NCBI GenBank assembly: GCA_016932835.1
Contig: JAFGCD010000057.1
Coordinates: 37,907-101,906, forward strand
From: Sedimentisphaerales bacterium
Lineage (GTDB): Bacteria > Planctomycetota > Phycisphaerae > Sedimentisphaerales > Anaerobacaceae
Direction: 5' to 3'
DNA: 64,000 nucleotides
Below, one piece after another: positions 17,124 through 25,223 of this stretch. The notes beneath the pieces are model-generated. The model searched no databases, was not told the origin of the DNA, and was given only the letters and a program-made list of their open reading frames with translations. The position numbers and the translations under genes were made by a program. Numbering within the stretch: the first letter of the stretch is position 1; the number at the start of each line of letters is the position of its first letter.

Positions 17124-19157
17124 TTAGTCGTCTTCTTTTTTCTTCTGTGCGTACTGCGCGATGACGGCCTGCTGTACGTTCGGCGGGACAAGCTCGTAAT
17201 GACTCAACGTCATCGAGTAGCTGCCTCTGCCGCCGGTGACGCTCTTCAACTGGCTGTTGTATTGCTTGACCTCGGCCAGAGGAACCTGTGCCTTTATAGT
17301 CATGAAATTTCCGGCGAGCATGTCCTGACCTATGACACGGCCTCTTTTCGAAGCGAGATCCCCGGCAATATCTCCCATATTCTCCGCCGGAATCGTTACC
17401 TCCATATCGACAATCGGTTCAAGCAGAACCGGTTTGGCCTTCTGAAGTGCGTCCAGGAATGCGCCCTTGCCCGCCGCTCGAAACGCCACCTCCTTAGAAT
17501 CGACGGGGTGATGCTTGCCGTCGTAGATCGAGACCTTGACATCCTGCAACGGAAATCCCGCGACTACGCCGGCCTGCATAATATCGTTGACGCCCTTGAG
17601 TATTGCCGGCTCGAACTGACCCGGAATCGAGCCGCCGAAAATGTCCCATGCAAAATCGAGCGGCGGATCGCTGTTGCGTTCGCCCGGCTCGACGCGAAGA
17701 TAAACCTCGCCGAACTGACCGGCGCCGCCTGTCTGCTTCTTGTGGCGGTAGTGTCCTTCCGCCTTTGCAGTGATGGTCTCTTTGTACGGTATCTTTGGCT
17801 CTTTGGTGGTCACCGAGAGATTCGAACGGTTCTGCATTTTTTCCAGCATTATTCTCAAATGCAGATCGCCCATGCCGCTTGCGACGAGTTCTTTTGTCTG
17901 CTGGTCCCGGCTGGTCTTAAAGCACGGGTCCTCTTCGCACAACCGATCCAGGGCGGCCCCTATCTTCTGCTCGTCTCCTCTGGCCGCCGGCTCGATGGCA
18001 AGCGAGAACATCGGTTCCGGAGTCGCGGGCAGTTCGAAGACGCCGGCCACTTTACCGTCGTGCACCAGATCATTAGTCTTGAGCTCCTCGACTTTTGCAA
18101 GCGTAACTATGTCTCCTGCGATTCCTGCGTCTATTTCCGATGTATCGGCGCCTTGCGATTTGAGAATATGGCCCGGCCTGATGCCCTTCTTCTCTGAATT
18201 TCGAAGCACGTTCGTGTCCGATTTGATGGTCCCGCTGAAAACTCGGATTGATGAATACTTCATGTTTGATCTTGGATCGAAGGCGACACGGAATACCAGT
18301 CCTGCCAAAGGTCCTGCCGCGTCAGCGGTCAACCGGGTGACAGTCTCGCCGTCTTTCAGTTCGGTCGGCACGGCCTGGTCCGGCGACGGAGTGTATTTTG
18401 CAATCAGGTCGAGCAGTTCGGGGACTCCGGCTTCGGTCCGGGCGTTTGTGAAGACTATCGGGATAATCGTCTCGGCCTTGAGGGCCTTGACGAATACGGA
18501 TGCTATCTTGTCCGGAGAAATTTCTTCACCGCCGAGATAGGCTTCCATAAGTTCGTCGTCGGCTTCGATTACGCTTTCGATCAGTTCGGTATGAGCCTGC
18601 GCTACGTCCATGACAGGGGAATCGCCGGAGTCGTTTTCGATGCAGTCGATAACCGACGCCATGTCGGCGGCGGGAAGATTCGCGCAGCGGCATTGCGAGC
18701 CGAACGATTCCTGGATATTCTTCAGTAGATCTCCGAATGCGACATTATCCGCGTCGATTTTGTTGACCACAATAACTCTCGGCTTGTTTGCCTTTTTTGC
18801 CAGCTCGAATGTCTTTCTGGTGTTTGTTTCGATGCCCGAAGCGGCGCTGATTACGATCAGGGCGGTCTCAGCCGCCGGAATCGCTTTGATGGCAGGGCCG
18901 ATGAAGTCGGGATAACCCGGCGTGTCGATTATGTTCAGCAGCTTCCCGGTGTGGCTGGCGTGTATGATTGAGGCTTGAATAGAGTGCTGATGATCTTTTT
19001 CTTCATCGTAGAAGTCGCAGACGCTTGTTTTGTCGTCCACGCTTCCAAGACGATTCGTCGTGCCGGTAGTGTGGAGAAAAGCCTCTGCGAGCGAGGTCTT
19101 TCCGCTTCCTCCGTGCCCTAATAGTATGATATTGCGAATGTCGCCGGTCTTAGCCAC
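17124..19157 (-). CDS. EF-G-like translation-factor GTPase (EF-G paralogue)
   Basis: 677 residues, slightly shorter than EF-G. The start is a GTG at 19157 with GGAG nine bases upstream. The P loop reads GHGGSGKTS instead of AHIDAGKTT; DTPGYPDF is G3 and VVNKIDAD is G4. Domains II-V are recognisable, with KMQNRSNLSVTTKEPKIPYK opening the domain IV region and VTGGRGSYSMTLSHYELVP closing domain V. The altered P loop and the lack of the canonical EF-G effector-loop wording place it with the EF-G-like paralogues found in several phyla, whose role in translation or ribosome recycling is unclear. A strong promoter and a hairpin terminator flank it, so it is monocistronic. Confidence 0.85.
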   Translation of the reverse strand: MAKTGDIRNIILLGHGGSGKTSLAEAFLHTTGTTNRLGSVDDKTSVCDFYDEEKDHQHSIQASIIHASHTGKLLNIIDTPGYPDFIGPAIKAIPAAETALIVISAASGIETNTRKTFELAKKANKPRVIVVNKIDADNVAFGDLLKNIQESFGSQCRCANLPAADMASVIDCIENDSGDSPVMDVAQAHTELIESVIEADDELMEAYLGGEEISPDKIASVFVKALKAETIIPIVFTNARTEAGVPELLDLIAKYTPSPDQAVPTELKDGETVTRLTADAAGPLAGLVFRVAFDPRSNMKYSSIRVFSGTIKSDTNVLRNSEKKGIRPGHILKSQGADTSEIDAGIAGDIVTLAKVEELKTNDLVHDGKVAGVFELPATPEPMFSLAIEPAARGDEQKIGAALDRLCEEDPCFKTSRDQQTKELVASGMGDLHLRIMLEKMQNRSNLSVTTKEPKIPYKETITAKAEGHYRHKKQTGGAGQFGEVYLRVEPGERNSDPPLDFAWDIFGGSIPGQFEPAILKGVNDIMQAGVVAGFPLQDVKVSIYDGKHHPVDSKEVAFRAAGKGAFLDALQKAKPVLLEPIVDMEVTIPAENMGDIAGDLASKRGRVIGQDMLAGNFMTIKAQVPLAEVKQYNSQLKSVTGGRGSYSMTLSHYELVPPNVQQAVIAQYAQKKKEDD

Positions 19158-19217
19158 TTTTCAGGTCTCCAAATAGCTTGTAAACGCGATTAGTTCCGAT
19201 TTTATCCGAAATGTAGT

Positions 19218-19246
19218 ATAATATAGTCGCAATCGGCTCTCGGCAA
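19218..19246 (-). promoter_or_regulatory. Promoter of the EF-G-like gene
   Basis: On the minus strand TTGCCG (plus 19241-19246) is followed after 17 bases by TATTAT (plus 19218-19223). Matches are four and five of six to the sigma70 consensus, about 60 bases upstream of the GTG start. Confidence 0.5.
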
Positions 19247-19334
19247 GGAATATTTTCCCGGGTTTTTGTCTGTGGAGCACTGTGATTAGAACAATAATAG
19301 GCCGGCATTTTTGAAGGTTGTGATATTTCACCCC

Positions 19335-20942
19335 ATGATCAGGCTGCGAGATATAATTCTGCCTTTCGACCACTCCGAAGATGCTCTGTATGCGATTATT
19401 CTGGAACATCTGGACATATCGGCGGAGGAACTTGAGAGTTTTCGCTTGGTGCGAAGGTCGATTGACGCCAGGCGCAAAACCGGGGCGGTGAAGATTGTCT
19501 ATACGGTGGATGTCGAGCTGAGCGATGAGGAGGGCGTTGTTTCGAAAGCGGGTGCTGAGAGTGGAATTGTTCGCTCGCCGTGCATGGAGTATCGGATGCC
19601 GGCGGCTGGGCAGAAGGGGGCTTTGAGGCCTGTTGTTGTTGGCAGCGGGCCTTGCGGGCTGTTTGCAACTATTATTCTCGCTGAATTGGGTTTCAGACCT
19701 ATCCTGATAGAAAGGGGCAGGAATGTCGGGGCGAGGGTAAGAGACGTTAGACGCTTTTGGACAGCCGGGCGACTCGATCCGGAATCCAATGTGCAGTTCG
19801 GTGAAGGCGGCGCCGGGACTTTCTCAGATGGAAAGCTGGCTTCACAGATCAAAGACAGAGCCAACAGATCGAGGAAAGTGCTCGAAGAATTCGTAAGGGC
19901 CGGTGCACCGGAGGAGATACTCTATGAGGCCAGACCGCACATAGGTACGGATAATCTTGTCAGAATAGTGAAGAACCTTCGTCGTCGAATCGAATCGCTG
20001 GGCGGCGAAGTCCGGTTTGAGACAAAGCTGACACGCATTCGGATCAAGGCGGGCAGGGTCGTCGGGGCAGTTGTCAACGATGCGGACGAAATTGAAACCG
20101 ACAGGATAGTCATCGCTCCGGGCCACAGCGCGCGAGATACGTTCGAGATGCTCAATCAGCTTGGAATACCTATGGAGCCGAAGGCTTTTTCGATAGGTGT
20201 TCGTATCGAGCATCCTCAACGCGTGATAGACAAAGCCCGGTACGGCCGATTTGCCTCAGGGTCGCTTCTTCCTCCTGCCGAGTATAAGCTTGTACACCAT
20301 TGCAGGAACGGACGGTCCGCGTACACCTTTTGCATGTGTCCCGGCGGAGAGGTCATAGCCTCATCCTCCGAGGGGGAATCCGTGGTGACAAACGGGATGA
20401 GCCTGTATTCCAGAAACGGGGTCAATTGCAACAGCGGTCTGCTGGTGGGCGTGAATCCGGGCGACTTTGGATCTTCGAGCGTGCTGGCAGGGGTCGAATT
20501 CCAGAAAAAATGGGAGCGGAAGGCCTTTGAGCTTGGCGGGGGCAACTATTCTGCACCGGTTCAGCTTATGGGAGATTTCCTCGCCGGGCGGGCGTCTAAG
20601 TCGCTTGGGAATGTAGCTCCGTCTTACCGGCCTTGGATAACACCAAGCGATCTTTCCGGGTGTTTGCCGGATTATGTGGTCGCGACTTTGCGCGAAGCTA
20701 TTGTGCAGATGGACAAGAAACTGAGAGGCTTGGCCATGAAGGATGCGGTGATGACGGGGGTGGAGACGAGGAGTTCTTCGCCCGTAAGGATAGTCCGTGA
20801 TGACAGTTTCCAGAGTCCGTGCGTCAAAGGTTTATACCCGGCAGGGGAAGGCGCAGGATATGCAGGCGGCATAATCTCCGCCGCAGTCGATGGCATCAAG
20901 GCGGCCGAAGCGATATGCAGCGCGACTTTGATTGCTGTATAG
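19335..20942 (+). CDS. FAD-dependent dehydrogenase (COG2509-type)
   Basis: 535 residues from ATG 19335; a TTG eight codons upstream is also in frame, but the family usually opens as IRLRDIILPFDHSE. After an N-terminal domain of about 95 residues comes the FAD-binding GxGxxG motif PVVVGSGPCGLFATIILAEL, then VQFGEGGAGTFSDGKL, IGTDNLVRIVKNLRRRIESL, and the C-terminal FAD contact YPAGEGAGYAGGIISAAVDG. These are typical of the widespread, poorly studied COG2509 flavoproteins. MCPGGEVIASSSEGESVVTN is also conserved in that group. The substrate is unknown. It is divergent from the EF-G-like gene and has no operon partner. Confidence 0.85.
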   Translation: MIRLRDIILPFDHSEDALYAIILEHLDISAEELESFRLVRRSIDARRKTGAVKIVYTVDVELSDEEGVVSKAGAESGIVRSPCMEYRMPAAGQKGALRPVVVGSGPCGLFATIILAELGFRPILIERGRNVGARVRDVRRFWTAGRLDPESNVQFGEGGAGTFSDGKLASQIKDRANRSRKVLEEFVRAGAPEEILYEARPHIGTDNLVRIVKNLRRRIESLGGEVRFETKLTRIRIKAGRVVGAVVNDADEIETDRIVIAPGHSARDTFEMLNQLGIPMEPKAFSIGVRIEHPQRVIDKARYGRFASGSLLPPAEYKLVHHCRNGRSAYTFCMCPGGEVIASSSEGESVVTNGMSLYSRNGVNCNSGLLVGVNPGDFGSSSVLAGVEFQKKWERKAFELGGGNYSAPVQLMGDFLAGRASKSLGNVAPSYRPWITPSDLSGCLPDYVVATLREAIVQMDKKLRGLAMKDAVMTGVETRSSSPVRIVRDDSFQSPCVKGLYPAGEGAGYAGGIISAAVDGIKAAEAICSATLIAV

Positions 20943-21001
20943 CGAGGCCGAGCGTTGTCGTCGAATTCTCTGCCGGGGGTGAAGCGAGCCTGATGTGGCG
21001 G

Positions 21002-21499
21002 CTAACCGGCGTTTATGACTGTGTGGATTCTGCGGTATTCCGGCAGCAGTGCCGCAGTTATCAGGCATTTGGTGCAGGGCCAGTGGAACAGGATTTTCCG
21101 GTTCTGTTCCGAAACATCGTTGGGGGCGTATGGTCGGCGGATATACTGCTCGATGCAGCAGGGGGGGTAGCCGAAGAGGAAGCCTTCGAAGCGCTGGGTC
21201 TCGGCTGATTTGTCGATGGGCCTTTCGGAGAAACGCCGGCTGTAGAGTTCTATGCAGGCCGGACTGACACCGAAGACCGTCTCGATTACTTCTTTGCCTG
21301 TCTTTACGGTTCGTCGAATTTGGTCGGCCAGGAGACCCAATTCCGCAAGTCTGCCGAGACCGTAGTCGGCGAGGGGCTTTTCCCAGCGACTCAAGGGTTT
21401 GAGGCCGACGGCGGTAAGCGCGGCGAGATATGCAAGCTCAGGGTCGATTTGTTTCAAGGCCCTGATTGTACGTCGGGCCTCGTTAGATGCGATATCCAA
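21002..21499 (-). CDS. Uncharacterised protein with GYPPCC motif (DUF483-like)
   Basis: 165 residues, helical, with no signal peptide. The central motif FEGFLFGYPPCCIEQYIRRP (about residues 105-124) resembles the GYPxCC box of DUF483-type proteins, and a further pair WPCTKC follows about 20 residues later. Four Cys in two pairs suggest a metal or Fe-S site, but no cofactor is known to me. It is followed by nothing on its strand and preceded 14 bases upstream by the stop of the duplicated-domain secreted protein, so the two may be co-transcribed. Confidence 0.6.
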   Translation of the reverse strand: MDIASNEARRTIRALKQIDPELAYLAALTAVGLKPLSRWEKPLADYGLGRLAELGLLADQIRRTVKTGKEVIETVFGVSPACIELYSRRFSERPIDKSAETQRFEGFLFGYPPCCIEQYIRRPYAPNDVSEQNRKILFHWPCTKCLITAALLPEYRRIHTVINAG

Positions 21500-21513
21500 A
21501 CGAGCGGTCCTTT

Positions 21514-23133
21514 CTAATTCGGGCCGATGCTTACTTGCGTTGTGCCGATGAGTTGTTCTTCCTCTTCATTGGTGCGCTGATACACTTCGAGCGAGTATGT
21601 CCCCTCTTCGAACGGGCCGAGTTGAGCAGTGGTCGGCCAATCGCAAATACAGAAGCAGGGTGTGGTGACATGTTCGGTTTCGAGTATCTTTATATTGCTG
21701 CCGATCAGCGTCATTTCCAGTGTGATCCGGTCAAGGCAGCAGTTCGCGGAGATTTCGTCACTGAAACTGATATAAGGCCCCTGAACCTCAACTTTGAAGC
21801 GAAGTTCCGAAGCCGGAGCCGTCAGCGTTTCAAGCGGCGATGTTGGAGGGCAGGGCAGCACGGTGTATGATATGATTTGCGGCGATCCTGGGGGCTGGTT
21901 CGGCTCTGTCGAGGCGAGCCATTTCTCCGCGAAGCCGGCAAAGTCGGCGAAGTCTTCCCGGCAGTCCTTGTTGGAGTCGCCGGGCAGGAATATCGTCCCC
22001 AGCCGGCCGCACTTGTCCGGCATTTCGAGTATTTTGGCAAGCAGGGCGACCTTCATTCTGCCGTTGTGGAAAGGCTCGTGAGGCTCGTCGAACTGAAGCC
22101 CGGAGTAGCTCATCGAGCCGTGCGACATATAGTGGCAGGCGATGTCATAAACGTCCATCGAAAGACCGAGCTTGGGATTCACGACTTGCCAGTAACCCAT
22201 GTTGACATGCTGGCCGCAAATTTCGCACAGTTCGAGTCCTCTCTGGAAGTAGTCTATTTTGTAAGGTTGGTTCGGCTCGGGATGGCCGCCTGCCGGGTCG
22301 TGTATCGGCAGGGCGTCGATTGCCTGATGGCATTGTTTTGCGAAGTCGATTCCGTCTGGGACGAGGTTGGCGTCCTGGTCGGGGTTGTAAAGATTGAATG
22401 CCGCCGCAAGTTCCTCGGAATCCGCGAGAAGATCGCCGTCGTGGTCATTTGCATCTGGGGCGAGTTGGCCCACGCCTTGGACTTCGTAATCGAGGGCGAG
22501 CAGGTGTTCGTTGGGATCGTGCGGGTAGCGCAGTTCGAGAACTCTCAGGAGACGGTCTATATCTGTTCTGCCTCTGTGTATGCTGCCGAGGCAGTCGAAA
22601 GAGCCGTGCTGCATATAGTGCAATGCCAGGTCGGGCAGGAAGGTTGCATCGAGAGGGTCGTTGGGATCGGGGAATTTAAGGTTGAGTTTCGGGTTGTGTA
22701 TTTCCCAGCCGCCCATGTGGATAGCTGCTCCGCAAATGTCACAGATTTCGAGGCCGTCGAGCATGTGGCCTATTTTGTATATTTCGTCCGGCGGCGGATC
22801 GCCGGGAGGGTACGGATAGTACTCGGGCAAGTCGGCCACGACCGCTGCGCAACGCATCGCCAGTTCGACGCCGTCGGGTATTCCATTGCGGTTCTGATCG
22901 GCCTCGAAAGGCTGATACCCGATTGCGTATTCCTCACGGTCGGCGAGTAAATCGGCGTCGGCATCTCTGGTGACGGGCAGTTGATGGGCATTCGGTGTGA
23001 ACGCAGCCAGAGACTTCTGGATGCTTATTCCCGTCCCTAATGAAATTGCCGCTGCTGTTCCTGTCGCCAGTGCGCGATTCCTGAACCTTCTTCGCTTTGC
23101 AACGATTCTGTTTCGGCGTGCTCTTTTGCTCAT
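21514..23133 (-). CDS. Secreted protein with duplicated CxxC/HYMxHGS domain and calcium-type loops
   Basis: 539 residues from ATG 23133 (GGAGG seven bases upstream). A very Arg-rich N terminus precedes a hydrophobic stretch ALATGTAAAISLGTGISI, an export signal style seen in related planctomycetes. Two copies of one unit of about 150 residues follow. Each has an Asp-rich loop (DADADLLADREE; DHDGDLLADSEE), a second loop (DQNRNGIPDGVE; DQDANLVPDGID), a CxxC box (LEICDICG; LELCEICG), an NPKL segment and HYMQHGS or HYMSHGS. A dockerin-like stretch GDSNKDCREDFADFAGFAEK and a beta-rich C-terminal domain with several Cys end the protein. Calcium binding by the loops is inferred; the function is unknown. 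Confidence 0.7.
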   Translation of the reverse strand: MSKRARRNRIVAKRRRFRNRALATGTAAAISLGTGISIQKSLAAFTPNAHQLPVTRDADADLLADREEYAIGYQPFEADQNRNGIPDGVELAMRCAAVVADLPEYYPYPPGDPPPDEIYKIGHMLDGLEICDICGAAIHMGGWEIHNPKLNLKFPDPNDPLDATFLPDLALHYMQHGSFDCLGSIHRGRTDIDRLLRVLELRYPHDPNEHLLALDYEVQGVGQLAPDANDHDGDLLADSEELAAAFNLYNPDQDANLVPDGIDFAKQCHQAIDALPIHDPAGGHPEPNQPYKIDYFQRGLELCEICGQHVNMGYWQVVNPKLGLSMDVYDIACHYMSHGSMSYSGLQFDEPHEPFHNGRMKVALLAKILEMPDKCGRLGTIFLPGDSNKDCREDFADFAGFAEKWLASTEPNQPPGSPQIISYTVLPCPPTSPLETLTAPASELRFKVEVQGPYISFSDEISANCCLDRITLEMTLIGSNIKILETEHVTTPCFCICDWPTTAQLGPFEEGTYSLEVYQRTNEEEEQLIGTTQVSIGPN

Positions 23134-23148
23134 TTTGCTTCCTCCCAA

Positions 23149-23588
23149 AAAAAAGCAAGCATCCTGGACCGTATGAGCCTTGGAATATCCTACCAGGAAG
23201 GGGGGATTCTGTCCAGTCTGTTTGTCGGTTTTCTTCGCAATTGGCCTGCCCGTGAGCCTTGGAAGGATGAAATCGGCTCTTCAAATCAAAAAAACCAGGC
23301 CAATCTAATCGACGAACGGGGGCAAAACTTGAGAATGGGAAAATTTTTCTCGGGTGTGATTGGTCTGTGTGGCGTTTGATTTTACCGGACAGAGACAGGC
23401 AGACCGGTGTGGTGTAAGTGGGGTGGGGCTATATGTGGTGGTGACTCTCCGCTAAGCAGGCTATGTCGTGGTTTTGGTTATGGGGCCTACTGCCTGGGTG
23501 TTTTTCGAGGGCTAAAGAAAAAACGCCGGCCCTGTCGATATTGTGCAGGTTGCAGTGGTTCGATGGTAGTATGAAAGGATTATTGAGC
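23149..23588. other. Non-coding stretch upstream of the secreted-protein gene
   Basis: About 440 bases between divergent genes. It holds two copies of GAGCCTTGGAA (23173 and 23254 regions) and an A-rich tract next to the secreted-protein start. I see no RNA gene or convincing promoter. Confidence 0.4.
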
Positions 23589-23738
23589 ATGAGCAAACGC
23601 GAGTTGATAGAATGCATCTGTGAAATTAACACGACCGCGAAGGCGGAGTTCCTGGCAAATTTCCCCGAAGAGGAACTTCGCAAATATCTCGAACACCTCA
23701 TGGAGTTGGACTTGCAAGAGCTGGCTGTTTGTAGTTAG
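23589..23738 (+). CDS. Small conserved-looking protein, 49 residues
   Basis: The start is ATG 23589 with AAGGA upstream. The frame is open further upstream to 23463, but the upstream part looks random. The protein SKRELIECICEINTTAKAEF continues as an amphipathic helix pair with FPEEELRKYLEHLMELD, without membrane segments. The charged, even composition and clear ribosome site suggest a real gene. I do not recognise a family; the length and helix pattern suit a small regulatory or adaptor protein. Confidence 0.5.
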   Translation: MSKRELIECICEINTTAKAEFLANFPEEELRKYLEHLMELDLQELAVCS

Positions 23739-23947
23739 AACGACGGGGGGCGACGCAGATTCTTTGTGGGAGCGGGCCGTATTCATATACTTTTTCAGGC
23801 GGAATATCACTGAGGACGGGTGATGTCACATCTATTCCGGAAGGGCGTCATTTCACCGGATCGAACAATAATAAAGGTCATGCAGGTCGATAGATCTCCG
23901 GCGCGACACGGCTGCATCTGGGCTGCGGAGGTTTCTCTTGAATGGTG

Positions 23948-25204
23948 CTATTCGGTCTCGTCGATGTTGCCGCCCGTGGTTAATCTTTCAACGACGCGCC
24001 TTCCCACATCGGGTCTTGATGAAACATTCGAGGAATCCGGATTTGTTGTCGATGAAGAAGAGTCATTGTCGGAAAGGCTGCTTGATGTTCGCACCTCGGC
24101 CTTCTCGACGAATGGCGACGCCGGAGGAGCCTGCTCGGAGGAGACGGGCTTGGGAATCTGCAGGATGCAGTTCTGCTTGAACTGAAGAGCGATGGGGGTG
24201 TAATCGCTGGGCACGTTAAACACGAAATCGATGTCTTTTCTGACTTCGTTGCCGGGAAAGTCGCTGCGCGTGATAGTTATTACCTCCGAAAGCTTCTTCT
24301 CTGTGATCTGGCTCGCGCCTGAGAAGTATCCGATTGGATATGCGTTTTTGGCCTTTGGCGCCACCTTGGCCTGGGCGGCCTCTCTGGAGACGCAAACCAG
24401 CCTGAGTTGTGCGGGGGTGAACTTCCCTGCGTCTTTCAGGGCGTTTCTCAGTATCGTCAGTCTTACGACAACGAGCGTGTGACCGGGTTGAGAGGTAATT
24501 ACTTTGCCTTCTGAATCCGAAAGGCCCGTAGCCGGAGCGTACCATACGCCTTGTTTGCGGGCAACGTCTATGGAGCCCTCCTTCGCGATCAATGTCACTT
24601 CATCCGAGTCGCTGTGCCTGTTCAGGTAGAGCTCGTCGAGAAATGACGGGTGCGCAGCGGCGAAACTGGTGGGCTTGCGGATAGCGCCGAAGCTCCCTCT
24701 GCTCATCAGAGAGAACCAGCCTGTGGCGAGCCCGTCAACGTTAAGCAGGGCCTTGGTCGGGCTGTCTGATTTGGGCTGCCTGTCGTCGAAACGCTGATAA
24801 GGGTATTTGTTGGGCAGCGGGGCCATTGCCAGAACTGTCAGGAGAAGGCCGGAGAGAACCAGACCCAGGAAAACCCCAAGTATGGGCCGGCCGATACGTT
24901 CCGGAAGCTGCCCGAAATCGACGGACAGCTTGCTCAATTGCATCGCCACAGTCTGCAGAATCGCGAACACCAGCACGAACAAAAGAGCAAAACACAGGGG
25001 TTGCGCCCACGGCACGAGGGCCGGATACTTGCTCTCGCTGCCTTTGCTGATAAAGTAGTCGGCGAGAATCTCGAAAAATCCGAAAGCTGCCGCTGAGGAG
25101 ATGGTGGTGATCACGATGGTTGTGACCGCCTTGAAGATCGAACCTTTGAAATACTGGTAGGCGCCGCAGCCCAAAATTATTAGTAGTACGCCCAAACTGG
25201 CCAT
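23948..25204 (-). CDS. CvpA-like membrane protein with C-terminal soluble domain
   Basis: 418 residues. The first about 130 residues contain four membrane helices with the CvpA-type layout (LGVLLIILGCGAYQYFKGSI, then RIGRPILGVFLGLVLSGLLL). CvpA proteins are inner-membrane proteins linked to envelope homeostasis. Residues about 180-350 form a soluble domain with no family I recognise. The last 60 residues are a Ser/Asp-rich low-complexity tail. ATG 25204 has GGAG seven bases upstream. It is the third gene of the pilT operon, 19 bases after the PilB-like gene, so a role tied to that apparatus is possible. Confidence 0.65.
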   Translation of the reverse strand: MASLGVLLIILGCGAYQYFKGSIFKAVTTIVITTISSAAAFGFFEILADYFISKGSESKYPALVPWAQPLCFALLFVLVFAILQTVAMQLSKLSVDFGQLPERIGRPILGVFLGLVLSGLLLTVLAMAPLPNKYPYQRFDDRQPKSDSPTKALLNVDGLATGWFSLMSRGSFGAIRKPTSFAAAHPSFLDELYLNRHSDSDEVTLIAKEGSIDVARKQGVWYAPATGLSDSEGKVITSQPGHTLVVVRLTILRNALKDAGKFTPAQLRLVCVSREAAQAKVAPKAKNAYPIGYFSGASQITEKKLSEVITITRSDFPGNEVRKDIDFVFNVPSDYTPIALQFKQNCILQIPKPVSSEQAPPASPFVEKAEVRTSSSLSDNDSSSSTTNPDSSNVSSRPDVGRRVVERLTTGGNIDETE

Positions 25205-25223
25205 TACGTTACTCCGGTGGTTG

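Noticed and set aside
16890..18197. 435-residue open frame on the plus strand
   Set aside because: It runs opposite the EF-G-like gene and through its terminator hairpin; no domain is recognisable.
21877..22950. 357-residue open frame on the plus strand
   Set aside because: It lies opposite the duplicated-domain protein, whose repeats and ribosome site support the minus strand.
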